DNA of 64,000 nt from assembly GCF_900167455.1 (NCBI RefSeq), contig NZ_FUWJ01000019.1:1-64000 (forward strand). The letters run 5' to 3'. The notes beneath the pieces were generated by a model, which made no database searches, was not told the origin of the DNA, and saw only the letters and a list, made by a program, of their open reading frames with translations. Origin of the DNA: Enhydrobacter aerosaccus. GTDB lineage: Bacteria; Pseudomonadota; Alphaproteobacteria; Reyranellales; Reyranellaceae. The position numbers and the translations under genes are program-made. Positions 8,019 through 17,355 of the stretch are shown here, piece by piece; the first letter of the stretch is position 1, and each line of letters begins with the position of its first letter.

Positions 8019-8665
8019 TGGACGCGGCCGCCTTCTTGGCGCTGGCCGTAACCTGCGCGCCGCAGGTGGCGCCCGATACGTTGACCGCGATCGCGCGGCA
8101 CGAGTCGGCGCTGAGCCCCTGGCTGGTACATGACAACACCAGCGGCGAGAGCCTGGCGCCACGCGACGCGGAAGCGGCGATTGCCGAAGCGCGTCGGCGC
8201 ATCGCAGCCGGGCGCAGCGTCGATATGGGGCTGATGCAGATCAACTCCGGCAATCTCGGCTGGCTGGGATTGACGGTCGAGGCCGTCTTCGAGCCCTGCG
8301 CCAATGTCGCCGCCGGCGGGCGCGTCCTGATGAAGGCCTATGAAGCGGCGGCCGAGAAGGTAGGGCCGGGTCCGGAGGCGCTGCGGGCAGCGCTCAGTCT
8401 CTACAACACTGGCGATCGGCAAGCCGGCTTCCGCAACGGCTATGTCGGCCAGGTCGAGAACAAGGCGACGGCTTACGTCGTGCCGCCACTGACGCGGCAG
8501 GGCGCCGAAGCGAGCGCGGTCGTTCCGGTTCGGGTCGTCAAGGCGGCGCCGGCGCAAGCGCAAGCGCGTCCGTCCGAATCGTCCGCCGATCCGTTCGGCG
8601 CCGGCCGCAAGGCCGATCCATTCAATCAATCCGCGGCGAGCGTGTTGTTCGCGCGCGGCCAGTAG
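8018..8665 (+). CDS. virB1: VirB1-like lytic transglycosylase
   Basis: Periplasmic muramidase that opens peptidoglycan for the conjugation channel. SLT-domain motifs are clear: catalytic Glu in IARHESALSP (near residue 28), VDMGLMQINSGN, and LSLYNTGD. The C-terminus is a charged low-complexity tail. The chosen ATG overlaps the previous stop by one base, with CAGGAG seven bases upstream; an in-frame TTG lies at 8015. The protein begins almost directly with the catalytic domain and has only a weak export signal. It is the first gene of the VirB-type operon. Confidence 0.85.
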   Translation: MDAAAFLALAVTCAPQVAPDTLTAIARHESALSPWLVHDNTSGESLAPRDAEAAIAEARRRIAAGRSVDMGLMQINSGNLGWLGLTVEAVFEPCANVAAGGRVLMKAYEAAAEKVGPGPEALRAALSLYNTGDRQAGFRNGYVGQVENKATAYVVPPLTRQGAEASAVVPVRVVKAAPAQAQARPSESSADPFGAGRKADPFNQSAASVLFARGQ

Positions 8666-8737
8666 CCGGAGCCGGGGCAGCTCCAGGGACCACAGTGGCA
8701 GTCAAAAGGGGAATGTGAAGAGAACGGAGATAGAGAA

Positions 8738-9091
8738 GTGAATTCCTCTACGATCAAGGCCCGCGTGGCCCTTTGGAAGAGCCGCGTCCTGCGTTGGATG
8801 AACGCTCGGCCGCGCCTCAAGCGTGCCGGCGCCATCGCCGCGCAAACGACGTTGCTGGTTACAGGCTTCGCCATGCCCAGCATGGCGCAGGACCTGAACA
8901 ACATCGCGCAGTCGATCTTGAACGAGCTCAACAGCACGTTCCTGCAGATGGTCGCCGGCATCGTCATCGTCGGCGTCGCGCTCATGTGGATGTTCGGCAT
9001 GATGCGCATGGGCACCGCGGCCATCATCTTCGCTGGCGTCGGCGTGGCCGCGTCGGCGACCACGATTGCCGGGAAAATGTTCGGCTCGTGA
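8738..9091 (+). CDS. virB2: VirB2/TrbC-family major pilin
   Basis: A 117-residue pilin precursor with a GTG start. A long basic signal region ends in MPSMAQ, consistent with leader peptidase cleavage, and two hydrophobic segments follow (FLQMVAGIVIVGVALMW and TAAIIFAGVGVAASAT), the TrbC/VirB2 layout. It forms the conjugative pilus. It lies 72 bases after virB1 and its stop overlaps the GTG of virB3 (GTGA). Confidence 0.85.
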   Translation: MNSSTIKARVALWKSRVLRWMNARPRLKRAGAIAAQTTLLVTGFAMPSMAQDLNNIAQSILNELNSTFLQMVAGIVIVGVALMWMFGMMRMGTAAIIFAGVGVAASATTIAGKMFGS

Positions 9092-9435
9092 CCACGCCGG
9101 GGAAAGAGCCTCTGTTCCTGGCGATCACCCGACCAGCGCTCTACGGCGGCGTTCCGAGCGAGGCCGCCGTCGCGTGCCTGATGCTGGGGGTCGTCGGCAG
9201 CATGATCGTCGCAGGAACGATGATCCTGTTCTTCCCGATCTCCGTGGTCTTTTACGGGATCGCGCGCTTGGTCTCGGCGCGCGATCCCCTGATCTTCGCG
9301 GTGTTCTTCGCGTGGCTGCGCTCGCAGCCCCGCGGCCGCGTCTTCGGTCTCCATACCAGCACGAAGTGGTGGGGCGGCGTCTCGATGTCGCCGCTCAGCG
9401 CCGATATCAACGAAAGGAAACCCGGCCGTGGTTGA
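9088..9435 (+). CDS. virB3: VirB3-like inner-membrane T4SS protein
   Basis: A 115-residue protein with the VirB3 signature TPGKEPLFLAITRPALYGGVP followed by two adjacent hydrophobic segments (residues 30-65) and a conserved tail with LRSQPRGR. It starts at GTG 9088, overlapping the virB2 stop by four bases, and ends eight bases inside virB4. VirB3 works at the inner membrane with the VirB4 ATPase; the tight overlap supports coupled synthesis. Confidence 0.85.
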   Translation: MTTPGKEPLFLAITRPALYGGVPSEAAVACLMLGVVGSMIVAGTMILFFPISVVFYGIARLVSARDPLIFAVFFAWLRSQPRGRVFGLHTSTKWWGGVSMSPLSADINERKPGRG

Positions 9436-11950
9436 CCTCTCCAACACTCCCATGGGCCGGCTGCTGAAAAGGCTGCCGGCCCTCAAGCAGGGGCGCGGCC
9501 TCGGCAAGCCGGTGAACGGCTCGGCCGTGAACGGCAAGGCGCTGAACGGCAAGCGGCCGGACTTCGCCCATGAAGTCCGGCGCGGCTCGCTGATCGAACG
9601 GACGGAGCTCCGGCCCGAGGCCTTCATTCCCTACGTCCGGCATGCCGATGAACAGACGGTCGTCCTCGAGTCGGGCGCCTTGCTGCGCATGTGGGTGGTC
9701 GAGGGCGCCGCCTTCGAGACCATCGAGCAACAGGTCCTCGACAACTACCACAATGCGCTCAACGAGGTCTGGCGCTCGCTGGATGACGATCGCGTCGGCA
9801 TCTGGCACCACGTCGTGCGGTCGCTCGAGCGACCGCCGGCGGTGCGCGGCGTCGGCACGCCCTTCGGCCGCGCGCTCGAGGCGCGCTACGTCGCGCGGCT
9901 CTCCAAGGCCGGCCTGCGGCGCAACGAGCTGCTGCTGTCGCTAGTCGTCCTGCCCAAGCGCCTGGCGAAGCTCGGCCTGGCGGCCGCCTTCAAGAAGGTG
10001 CCGAAGGCCTTGAGCGTCGATCCGGCCGATCTCGAGCGGATGGAAGAGCTGGCGGCGCGTGTCAGCGCCGGCCTGCGAATCTATGGCCCCACGGCACTGC
10101 GCGCCTATGAAGAAGGCGGCGTCGTCTATTCGGGCGTCGGCGAGGCGCTGCACCTGGTGCTGAACGGCGAGCGGGCGCGCGTGCCGGTCCCGATGGGCGA
10201 TCTCGGCCGCTCACTGCTGACGGTGCGGCCGATCTTCGGCCCGGAGGCGATCGAGCTGCGCGGCATAGCCGAGCGCCGCTATGCCGGCATGCTGTCGGTC
10301 GGCGAATATCCCTCCGAGACCTGGCCCGGCATGCTGGCCGGTCTTCTGTCCGCTCCCTTCGATTTCGTCCTGACGCAGAGCTTCGTGCGGCTCTCCAAGA
10401 CCGCCGCGCGGACCTTGATGGGCCGCAAGCAGAATCAGTTCCGCACCTCCGGCGACAAGGCGCTGTCGCAGACCGAAGCGCTGTCGCAGGCGATGTCGGA
10501 GCTCGAGAACAATCGCTTTGCGATCGGACAACATCACCTCTCGCTGCTGGTCTACGGCGACACGCCGGAGCTGATGCGCCAGGCGATGGCCGATGGCCGC
10601 CGGGCGCTCAGCGATGGCGGCTTCCTGCCCAAGCGCGAGGATCTGTCTCTGATCCCGACCTTCTTCGCGCAACTGCCGGGCAACATGGCCTTTCGGGTAC
10701 GCAAGGCGGAAGGGATCACCAGCCGCAACTTCGCGGCGCTCGCGCCGCTCTACAGCTATCCGCGTGGCCGCCGGCAGGGCCTTCATTGGGGCGCGCCGGT
10801 CGCGGAGCTCAAGACCGCTTCGGGCGGTCGCTATGCCTTCTCCTTCCATGTCCGGGACGTCGGCCACACGCTGATCGTCGGCATGTCGGGCTCGGGCAAG
10901 TCGGTTCTGCTGAACTTCGGCATGGCCGGCCTGCTGCGGCTCGGCACCAAGATCGTCATGTTCGACAAGGACCGGAGCTCGGAGCTTTTCGTCGGCATGA
11001 TGGGCGGGCAATACAGCTCCGTCCGCGTCGGCCTGTCGTCGGGCGCGGCGCCGTTGAAGGCGATGGCCGAATACACGCCACGCTATGCCGCCTTCCTGCG
11101 CGGCCTGATCGCGCGTCTGGTCATGGGACCGAGCGGCGAACTGTCGCCGGTCGAGGCCGATGAGATCGAGCGCGGCATTGCGTCGATCGCGCTGATGCCG
11201 CGTGAGCAACGGACCATGGCCGCCCTGGCGGGCCAGTTGGGCCGCGAGCTGCGCCGGCGCCTGGCGCGCTGGATAGCGGGCGGCGAGCTCGGCTGGGTCC
11301 TCGATGCGGAGGAAGACCAGATCGCCGCCGGCTTCGATGACGACGCCATTCCCATGGTCGGCATCGACATCACCGAGCTTCTGCGCTCCGACGAGGCGCG
11401 CGAACCGCTGCTGATGTACCTGTTCGAGAAGCTGGATGCGACGGTCGGCACGCGGCGCATGGCCTGGGTCATCGAGGAGTTCCACGCCGCGCTGCATGAT
11501 GCCTCGATCCGCCGCAAGGTGGACGATGCGCTGCGCACCTGGCGTAAGCGCAACGGCATGGCGATCCTGGTCACACAGTCGCCGTCCGATGCCGCGCATT
11601 CGGAGATCGCGGCGTCGCTCTTGCAGCAGACCGCCACCAAGATCTCGCTGCCGAACCCGGCCGCCAGTTGGGAAGACTACGAGCGGTTCAAGTTCACACG
11701 TCGGGAATACGACGTGATTTCGCACCTGAGCCCGCTGTCGCGGCGGTTCCTGGTCAAGCAGGTCGATCCCGACGACAGCGGCAAGATCGTAAGCGGCATC
11801 GTCTGCGAGCTGGATCTCCACGGCATGAAGGAAGAGCTGGCGATCCTCTCGCCCTCGGCCGAGGCCGGCGACTTCAGCCTATGGGACGCGGTCAAGCACC
11901 TGCCGATCGACTCGCGCTGGGATGCGTTCAAACGGCGGAGGCGGACATGA
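9428..11950 (+). CDS. virB4: VirB4 conjugal transfer ATPase
   Basis: An 840-residue ATPase that powers pilus assembly and substrate transfer. The N-terminal CagE/TrbE/VirB domain includes LTQSFVRLSK and GQHHLSLLVYG. The P-loop GMSGSGKSVLL lies near residue 486. A Walker B-like AWVIEEFHAAL and the motif AILVTQSPSDA follow. Length is normal for the family. Its TGA overlaps the ATG of the next gene. The start is GTG at 9428 within the virB3 end. Confidence 0.95.
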   Translation: MVDLSNTPMGRLLKRLPALKQGRGLGKPVNGSAVNGKALNGKRPDFAHEVRRGSLIERTELRPEAFIPYVRHADEQTVVLESGALLRMWVVEGAAFETIEQQVLDNYHNALNEVWRSLDDDRVGIWHHVVRSLERPPAVRGVGTPFGRALEARYVARLSKAGLRRNELLLSLVVLPKRLAKLGLAAAFKKVPKALSVDPADLERMEELAARVSAGLRIYGPTALRAYEEGGVVYSGVGEALHLVLNGERARVPVPMGDLGRSLLTVRPIFGPEAIELRGIAERRYAGMLSVGEYPSETWPGMLAGLLSAPFDFVLTQSFVRLSKTAARTLMGRKQNQFRTSGDKALSQTEALSQAMSELENNRFAIGQHHLSLLVYGDTPELMRQAMADGRRALSDGGFLPKREDLSLIPTFFAQLPGNMAFRVRKAEGITSRNFAALAPLYSYPRGRRQGLHWGAPVAELKTASGGRYAFSFHVRDVGHTLIVGMSGSGKSVLLNFGMAGLLRLGTKIVMFDKDRSSELFVGMMGGQYSSVRVGLSSGAAPLKAMAEYTPRYAAFLRGLIARLVMGPSGELSPVEADEIERGIASIALMPREQRTMAALAGQLGRELRRRLARWIAGGELGWVLDAEEDQIAAGFDDDAIPMVGIDITELLRSDEAREPLLMYLFEKLDATVGTRRMAWVIEEFHAALHDASIRRKVDDALRTWRKRNGMAILVTQSPSDAAHSEIAASLLQQTATKISLPNPAASWEDYERFKFTRREYDVISHLSPLSRRFLVKQVDPDDSGKIVSGIVCELDLHGMKEELAILSPSAEAGDFSLWDAVKHLPIDSRWDAFKRRRRT

Positions 11951-12456
11951 CCCGCAACGTCGTCAAGCAGGCGTTCATGCTGCTGCTCGCCAGCATCTTC
12001 ATGGCCGTCGTCGCCTGGCCGACTGCCTATCGCTACGGATGGGGCACCGCGATCCTCGGGCTCGAGGTGGCGCCGGCCGGGCAGGAGCTGCAGGCGGTTG
12101 GCACCTTCATCCGCGAGAAGGCCTCGATCTGGTGGATCGCGGCCAACAGTCATCCGCCGCAGTCGGTCGCCGAATGGATCTTGCTCGTCGCGCTCTCGGC
12201 GTTCGCGGCCTTTGCGTTGTTGATCGTCATCGCCAAGGTCGCGCTCGTTGCCCTGGCCGCGGCCTTCGCCTTCGGCGCCGGCGTTGGCGTTCTCGCCAGC
12301 GGCCGCGCGCCCCTGGCGGATCGGCAACATGCGCTTCGGCGCCTGGCGCAGCTCCTGCGCCTGCAAGCGCGCTTCTGGTTGTCGGAAATCCTGCTCGTCA
12401 TCGCAGGCGTGGTCGCGCTGGAAGCGGCCGCGCTTGCCTTGCGGGTCCATAGCTGA
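11947..12456 (+). CDS. Polytopic membrane protein within the virB operon
   Basis: A 169-residue protein with at least three hydrophobic segments (residues 8-27, about 78-115 and 145-165) and an Arg-rich stretch between them. The start forms an ATGA overlap with virB4. I do not recognise a named family. Its location between virB4 and virB5 suggests an inner-membrane accessory of this T4SS subtype. Confidence 0.65.
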   Translation: MTRNVVKQAFMLLLASIFMAVVAWPTAYRYGWGTAILGLEVAPAGQELQAVGTFIREKASIWWIAANSHPPQSVAEWILLVALSAFAAFALLIVIAKVALVALAAAFAFGAGVGVLASGRAPLADRQHALRRLAQLLRLQARFWLSEILLVIAGVVALEAAALALRVHS

Positions 12457-12467
12457 AGGAGGCAAGG

Positions 12468-13187
12468 ATGGTCGTCGCTAAATTCTTCCGGCCAGCGCGT
12501 GGCACCGCCCTCGCGCTCGTCATGGCGCTGGCGCTCCATGGGGCGCCGGCGCGGGCGCAGGTCCCGGTGGAGGACGCCGCTGCCTATGCGCAGCTGGTCC
12601 AGCAGCTGCAGCAGCTTCAGCAGCAACTCCAGCAGTTGCAGCAGCTCTATAACCAGGCGCAGGCGACCTATTCGGCGATCACGGGCGGCCGGGCGATGGA
12701 TGTCATCGCGCCGACGCTCAACACCATCCGCACGTCGGTTCCCGATGACTACGCCAACAACATGGTGTTGCCGAGCGCCTTGCAGGCATTCGGCGACATC
12801 GCCAATGGCGCGGCCTCGGTGATCCGGCAGGGCATGCAGATCACGACCTTCCCCGGCAACGACTTCTACAACAAGGAAGTCGTGCGCCATGGCGATCGCA
12901 TCGCCGGCGAACTGGCGGCGGCGCAAGCGATCTACAACACCGCCGTGCAGCGGCGCGCCAATCTCGACGTGCTGCGCCAGAAGCTTGCCAGCACGACCGA
13001 TCAAGCCACGGTCCTGCAGCTCAATGCCCGCATCGCCTCGGAGACCACGCAAGGCATCAACGATCTGAACCAGATCAATGCCATGCAGATGATGCAGCGG
13101 TCGAACGGCGATATCGACCAGCAACGCGCGCTTGAGGCGGAGAAGTCGACACGAGACACGGCCATCCAAGGCCTGCGCGGCAAATGA
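12468..13187 (+). CDS. virB5: VirB5-like minor pilin
   Basis: A 239-residue exported protein. The signal peptide ends at APARAQ. A Gln/Leu coiled coil follows (QLQQLQQQLQQLQQL, residues 43-60), then YNQAQATYSAITGGR and the VirB5/TrbJ-like helical body. VirB5 sits at the pilus tip and helps recipient contact. An AAGGAGG site lies 11 bases upstream of the ATG. Its stop overlaps the start of virB6 (ATGA). Confidence 0.85.
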   Translation: MVVAKFFRPARGTALALVMALALHGAPARAQVPVEDAAAYAQLVQQLQQLQQQLQQLQQLYNQAQATYSAITGGRAMDVIAPTLNTIRTSVPDDYANNMVLPSALQAFGDIANGAASVIRQGMQITTFPGNDFYNKEVVRHGDRIAGELAAAQAIYNTAVQRRANLDVLRQKLASTTDQATVLQLNARIASETTQGINDLNQINAMQMMQRSNGDIDQQRALEAEKSTRDTAIQGLRGK

Positions 13188-14146
13188 GGCAGACGATGAA
13201 GCGGACGGTTCCCCTCCTGGTCGGAGCTCTTGCGGGCGGGCTGCTCTGGGCGCCCGCCGCCTGGGCGCAGACGACAACCGGCTCGAGCACGGTCTTCGGA
13301 CGGCTGCTAGCCTCGCTTCTGTCGGCGGTGAACTCGGCGATCGCCGGGCCGATCGGCAACCTCGTGACCTATGTCGGCACGGCGGGGGCCACCTTCGCGG
13401 TGGTCTATGTCGCCGTGACGGGCATTCGCGCCATGCTGGGCTTGATGGCCGCGGGCCAGTTCTTTCCGGCCGCGATAAAGGTCGGGCTGGTCGGGCTCGT
13501 GATCGGCCCCTCGGCCTATTACCAGAAGTGGGTCGTCAACGCCTGGCTGATCGGCAACGGCGGCGTTCCTGACTCGATTGCTGCCGTGGTCGGCGGGACG
13601 TTCGGCGCGAGCGCGCTGGACGCCCTCTGGGGCCAGGTCGTCGACCAGATCGGGGCGCTTTGGGACCTGGTGACGATCCTCAATCCTGCACAGGCCGTCG
13701 TCCTGGGCTTCGCCATCATTGGCCTGTTCTTCCTGGGTGTGATCTGTTGCAGTGTCGCCTTCATCGAGATTGCGATGACGCAAGTCGGCATGGCCATGGT
13801 CTTGATGGTTGGGCCGCTGTTCATCGTCTGCGCGCTGTTCGGCGTCACGCAACGCTGGTTCTACGCCTGGGCCGGCGAGGTCATCCACTACGCCATTCGT
13901 TACGTCCTGATCGTCGTCGCCGGCACGCTTTCCAACCTCCTGATCTCGGCCTGGACAACCTTCCTGGTCGGCAAGGTCGGCGGCACGTTCCTCAATCAAC
14001 TGGTCTTCGTGATGTACGTCGCCGTGGGCTGCGTCGTCATCGTCTTCATCTACCTGCAAGCCGGAAGAATCAGCCGCTCGGTTGGCGGCGGCAGCGCCAT
14101 GAGCGGCCTCGAGGCCGGCGTCAGCTTCGCGAGGAGGTTAATTTGA
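13184..14146 (+). CDS. virB6: VirB6/TrbL-like polytopic channel protein
   Basis: A 320-residue inner-membrane protein with a signal-like N-terminus ending WAPAAWAQ and at least six hydrophobic segments. The central part has the VirB6 features WGQVVDQIGALWDL, the glycine-rich MVLMVGPLFIVCALF, and TQRWFYAWAGEVIHY. VirB6 forms part of the inner-membrane pore. ATG 13184 overlaps the virB5 stop; a second ATG at 13196 is possible. The stop overlaps a TTG start of the following lipoprotein gene. Confidence 0.88.
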   Translation: MRQTMKRTVPLLVGALAGGLLWAPAAWAQTTTGSSTVFGRLLASLLSAVNSAIAGPIGNLVTYVGTAGATFAVVYVAVTGIRAMLGLMAAGQFFPAAIKVGLVGLVIGPSAYYQKWVVNAWLIGNGGVPDSIAAVVGGTFGASALDALWGQVVDQIGALWDLVTILNPAQAVVLGFAIIGLFFLGVICCSVAFIEIAMTQVGMAMVLMVGPLFIVCALFGVTQRWFYAWAGEVIHYAIRYVLIVVAGTLSNLLISAWTTFLVGKVGGTFLNQLVFVMYVAVGCVVIVFIYLQAGRISRSVGGGSAMSGLEAGVSFARRLI

Positions 14147-14511
14147 GACGGAGCGTCATCATCGCCGGCACCTTGTGCCTGGCGTTAATCGCGAGCGGCT
14201 GCGCCACGGGCGTGAGCCGCCCGCTCGGAAAATGCTCGTCCACAGCGGACCGGCGCCCGCTCAATCCGCAGCGTTGGCCGGGCGGCTTGAAGCAGGTGCA
14301 AGGCCTGGTCGCCGAGGGCGAGGTCAGGCAAGCGCCGGCGCCGGTCGCTTCGCCGGCTCGGCCGGCGGCGCGCCCCGCAAGCCGAGCGGTGATACTGGAG
14401 CCGGTGCCCCCGCCGCGCTCGCTCGAGATCAATCCGACCACGCCGACCTCGGATCAACGGGCGGAGAAGCCGGCCGGCGCGCAAATCGTCGAGGTGGCCT
14501 GCAATGGTTGA
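14143..14511 (+). CDS. virB7: VirB7-like lipoprotein (TTG start)
   Basis: A 122-residue lipoprotein. I start it at TTG 14143, which overlaps the virB6 stop (TTGA) and has GAGGAGG seven bases upstream. The signal peptide SVIIAGTLCLALIASGC carries the lipobox ASGC. The mature part is Pro/Ala-rich and includes a RPLGKC motif. VirB7 lipoproteins anchor the VirB9 outer-membrane ring. It is longer than classic VirB7 (about 55 residues), as seen in other alphaproteobacterial systems. The last eight bases overlap virB8. Confidence 0.72.
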   Translation: MRRSVIIAGTLCLALIASGCATGVSRPLGKCSSTADRRPLNPQRWPGGLKQVQGLVAEGEVRQAPAPVASPARPAARPASRAVILEPVPPPRSLEINPTTPTSDQRAEKPAGAQIVEVACNG

Positions 14512-15199
14512 AGCGGTCAAAGGCCCCGAATGGGCGGCCTACGTTGCGGAGGCGTCGTCCTTCGATGACGACCGGGTCCAGCGCTATCAGCGATCGGAGC
14601 GGCGCGCCTGGCGCGTCGCCATGGCGATGACCGGCGTTGCCGTCCTGGGCTTCCTCGGCATGGCGCTGCTGGCCCCGCTCAAGACGGTCATGCCGCCGGT
14701 GGTCGTGCGAGTCGACCAGACCGGCGCTGTCGATGTTCTGACGACGTTGAACGGGCAGAAGCAGGTCCCGGTCGAGGATGCCGAGCGCAAATACTGGCTC
14801 GGCAAATACGTCACCTTCCGCGAGAGCTACACCTGGGCCGATCGCGCGGCGAACTTCCATGCCGTTTCGATCATGTCGGACAAGCGCGAACAGGAGCGCT
14901 ACGCGGCCTGGTTCGCGCAATCCAATGCGCAGTCACCGCAGCAGCTCTATGGCGATCGCGATTGGGTCCAGATCGACATTCTGTCGGTCGCGCTCGGCAC
15001 GACGCCGGACGCTTCGGCCAACGTCCGCTTTCTCAAGATCGTGCACGAGCGCAACGGAACGACGCGGCCGGCGGAGCGGATGGTGGCGACAGTCACCTAT
15101 CGCTTCGTGGATCGGCCGCTCAAGGAAAGCGACCGCTTCATCAGCGCCCGCGGCTTCGAGGTAACGGCCTATCGCGTCGATGAGGAGGTGCCGAAGTGA
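14504..15199 (+). CDS. virB8: VirB8 core-complex protein
   Basis: A 231-residue bitopic inner-membrane protein: cytoplasmic N-terminus (residues 1-40), one transmembrane segment (VAMAMTGVAVLGFLGMALLAPL) and a periplasmic VirB8 domain with RESYTWADRAANFHAVSIMSD, WVQIDILSVALG and VATVTYRF. It bridges the inner-membrane and periplasmic parts of the channel. The gene overlaps virB7 by eight bases and ends in a GTGA overlap with virB9. Confidence 0.92.
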   Translation: MVEAVKGPEWAAYVAEASSFDDDRVQRYQRSERRAWRVAMAMTGVAVLGFLGMALLAPLKTVMPPVVVRVDQTGAVDVLTTLNGQKQVPVEDAERKYWLGKYVTFRESYTWADRAANFHAVSIMSDKREQERYAAWFAQSNAQSPQQLYGDRDWVQIDILSVALGTTPDASANVRFLKIVHERNGTTRPAERMVATVTYRFVDRPLKESDRFISARGFEVTAYRVDEEVPK

Positions 15200-16038
15200 A
15201 GAAAGGGGTCATCCTGGCGGCCGTGTCCGCCTTTGCGCTCGCGGCGCCGGCGACGGTGTCGTGGCGCGCCTATGCCAACGAGACGCCGCGCTCCGGCGCG
15301 CTCGATTCGCGAGTCCGCTACGTCAACTACAACGAATGGCAGGTCTACACGATCACAACGTCACTGCGCTGGGTCCAGACGATCGAGATTGCGTCTGACG
15401 AGACCATTCGCAACGTGGCGATGGGCGACACCGTCTCGTGGGAAGTGGCACCCACGGGCAACATCCTGTTCGTCAAGCAGCGCGAGGAAGCCAAGCGCAC
15501 CAATGCCGTCGTGACAGCGGTCACGCCGGATGGGTCGCTGCGCACCTATCAGTTCGAGTTCCAGTCGGAGGCGGGCGAGCCTTCGATGGTCAAGGTCAAG
15601 TTCCTCTATCCCGGCGTGGAAGCGGCGAAGAAGAAGGCGGAAGCGGAGAAGGAGCGCCAGGCCAATTTCGGCGCAGCCATGGCCACGCAAGCCTTCTCCG
15701 GCACCCTCAACTATCGCTACACGCTCACCGGCACGGCGAACTACGCGCCAACGGACGCGTGGGACAACGGCCAGGTGACGGCGTTCCGCTTCGCCGGCCA
15801 AACCGAGATCCCGTCGATCTACGCCGTCGACGGCGCCGGCGAGGAGCGCATCGTCCAGGTCAACATGCAGGGCGATGTCGCGGTGCTGGGCACCGTGGCG
15901 GCGGCCTGGCGCCTGCGCATCGGGCCGCAGGTGATCTGCATCTACAACGAGGCTTACGCGCCGGCGGCCGCGCCGCGCGGCAACGGCACGGTCGGCGAGG
16001 GCTACGTGCGGCAGATCAAGATCGGGAGCGACCAATGA
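15196..16038 (+). CDS. virB9: VirB9 outer-membrane ring protein
   Basis: A 280-residue periplasmic protein with signal peptide (ILAAVSAFALAAPATVSW), the N-terminal CagX/VirB9 domain (DSRVRYVNYNEWQVYTI, NVAMGDTVSWEVAPTGNILFVKQ) and a C-terminal VirB7-interacting domain with LNYRYTLTG, WDNGQVTAFRF and the closing GEGYVRQI. The start is GTG, in a GTGA overlap with virB8. It forms the outer-membrane core complex with VirB7 and VirB10. Confidence 0.93.
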   Translation: MKKGVILAAVSAFALAAPATVSWRAYANETPRSGALDSRVRYVNYNEWQVYTITTSLRWVQTIEIASDETIRNVAMGDTVSWEVAPTGNILFVKQREEAKRTNAVVTAVTPDGSLRTYQFEFQSEAGEPSMVKVKFLYPGVEAAKKKAEAEKERQANFGAAMATQAFSGTLNYRYTLTGTANYAPTDAWDNGQVTAFRFAGQTEIPSIYAVDGAGEERIVQVNMQGDVAVLGTVAAAWRLRIGPQVICIYNEAYAPAAAPRGNGTVGEGYVRQIKIGSDQ

Positions 16039-17345
16039 CCAAACTCGGCAAGGGCGGCGGCTTCTACGACCGCGAGGACGCGCAGGGCGAGCCGGCCGCC
16101 GGCACCCCGCAACCGGGCGACACCTTCGATCACGCCGCGGCCGGGCAGCTCCCGCCCGAAGACTTGCCGCCATTGCCGGAAGGCGAGGAGACGGCTGCGA
16201 TCGAGTCTGCCCCAGAAGTGGAAACCGCGGTGCCGGCGACGCCGACCCTGGGAGCTCCCGGCCTTCGGCCTGGCGCTGCCGAGGAAGCGCCGGCCAGCGC
16301 GATCTCGGCGATCGCGAAGAAGGGCCGTATTCCGCTTGCCGTCGCTGCCGGCGGCACTGCCGTGGTCCTCGTGCTGACCATGCTCTATTTCAACATCCGG
16401 GCGAACAATCAGCCGGCAACGCCGCCCGAGGCACCGCCGACCGCGCCGGTCGTGCGGCCGCCGGATCTGATGGAACCCAAGCAGCCGCCAGTGCAGGCGG
16501 CAACGCCCACGCCGTTGCAGCCGGCCGCCATGGTCCCGCCGCCGAAGTCGAAAGCCGACGATCTGGCCGAGAAGGTGCAGCGCGCGCCGCTGATGGCGAT
16601 GGCGACGCAAGGCCAGCAGAACCCCAATGCGAACGCGCGTCCGGTGTCCGCTGCGAACGCCGATCGGCCCATGGGCCAAACCGAGATCAGCCGCAACCTG
16701 GCCACCACGCCAATCATGAAGGTCAAGGCGCGCAACCTCGGCGACCCGACCTTGCGTCTGTCGGCCGGCACGCTCGTGCCCTGCATCCTCGACACGGCGA
16801 TGGACACCACGACGGCGGGCTTCGTGCGCTGCCACCTCGAGCATGATGTCTACAGCGCCAATGGCACCGTCGTGCTGCTCGATGCCGGAACCATAGTCCT
16901 CGGCGAATACAATAGCGGCCTGCAGCAAGGCCAGGAGCGGATCGGCGTGGTGTGGAGCCGCGCCGAGACGCCCAACTCGGTCGTCATCGATCTCTCATCG
17001 CCGGCGGCGGACTCGCTCGGCCGGGGTGGCATGGACGGCCAGATCGAGACGTATTTCTGGACCCGCTTTGGCGCGGCCATGATGTTTTCGTTGCTGTCGG
17101 ATGCCGGCTCGATCGCGCGAGCCTGGGCGCAGTCGCAGTTCCAGCAGCAGGGCGGCAACAGCACCTACATCTACGGCAACATGGGCTCCACGACCCAGCA
17201 GATGGCGAACCAGGTCGGCATGGAGACCCTGCGCCAAACGCTGTCGATCAAGCCCGTGTTGAAGAAGAACCAGGGCGAGCGCGTCGATATCTTCGTGCGC
17301 AACGACCTCGACTTCTCCGGCGTCTACAGCGTCTCGGCGCGCTGA
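16035..17345 (+). CDS. virB10: VirB10 core-complex protein
   Basis: A 436-residue protein: cytoplasmic acidic/Pro-rich N-terminus, one transmembrane segment near residue 105 (LAVAAGGTAVVLVLTMLYFNI), a long Pro-rich periplasmic linker, and the TrbI/VirB10 beta-barrel domain (LSAGTLVPCILDTAMDT, GFVRCHLEHDVYS, LLDAGTIVLGEY, and the closing VDIFVRNDLDFSGVY). VirB10 spans both membranes and senses ATPase energy. The ATG overlaps the virB9 stop. Confidence 0.94.
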   Translation: MTKLGKGGGFYDREDAQGEPAAGTPQPGDTFDHAAAGQLPPEDLPPLPEGEETAAIESAPEVETAVPATPTLGAPGLRPGAAEEAPASAISAIAKKGRIPLAVAAGGTAVVLVLTMLYFNIRANNQPATPPEAPPTAPVVRPPDLMEPKQPPVQAATPTPLQPAAMVPPPKSKADDLAEKVQRAPLMAMATQGQQNPNANARPVSAANADRPMGQTEISRNLATTPIMKVKARNLGDPTLRLSAGTLVPCILDTAMDTTTAGFVRCHLEHDVYSANGTVVLLDAGTIVLGEYNSGLQQGQERIGVVWSRAETPNSVVIDLSSPAADSLGRGGMDGQIETYFWTRFGAAMMFSLLSDAGSIARAWAQSQFQQQGGNSTYIYGNMGSTTQQMANQVGMETLRQTLSIKPVLKKNQGERVDIFVRNDLDFSGVYSVSAR

Positions 17346-17355
17346 CGGTCCGATT

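Noticed and set aside
10211-11821. 536-codon minus-strand frame opposite virB4
   Set aside because: Shadow of virB4; no motifs.
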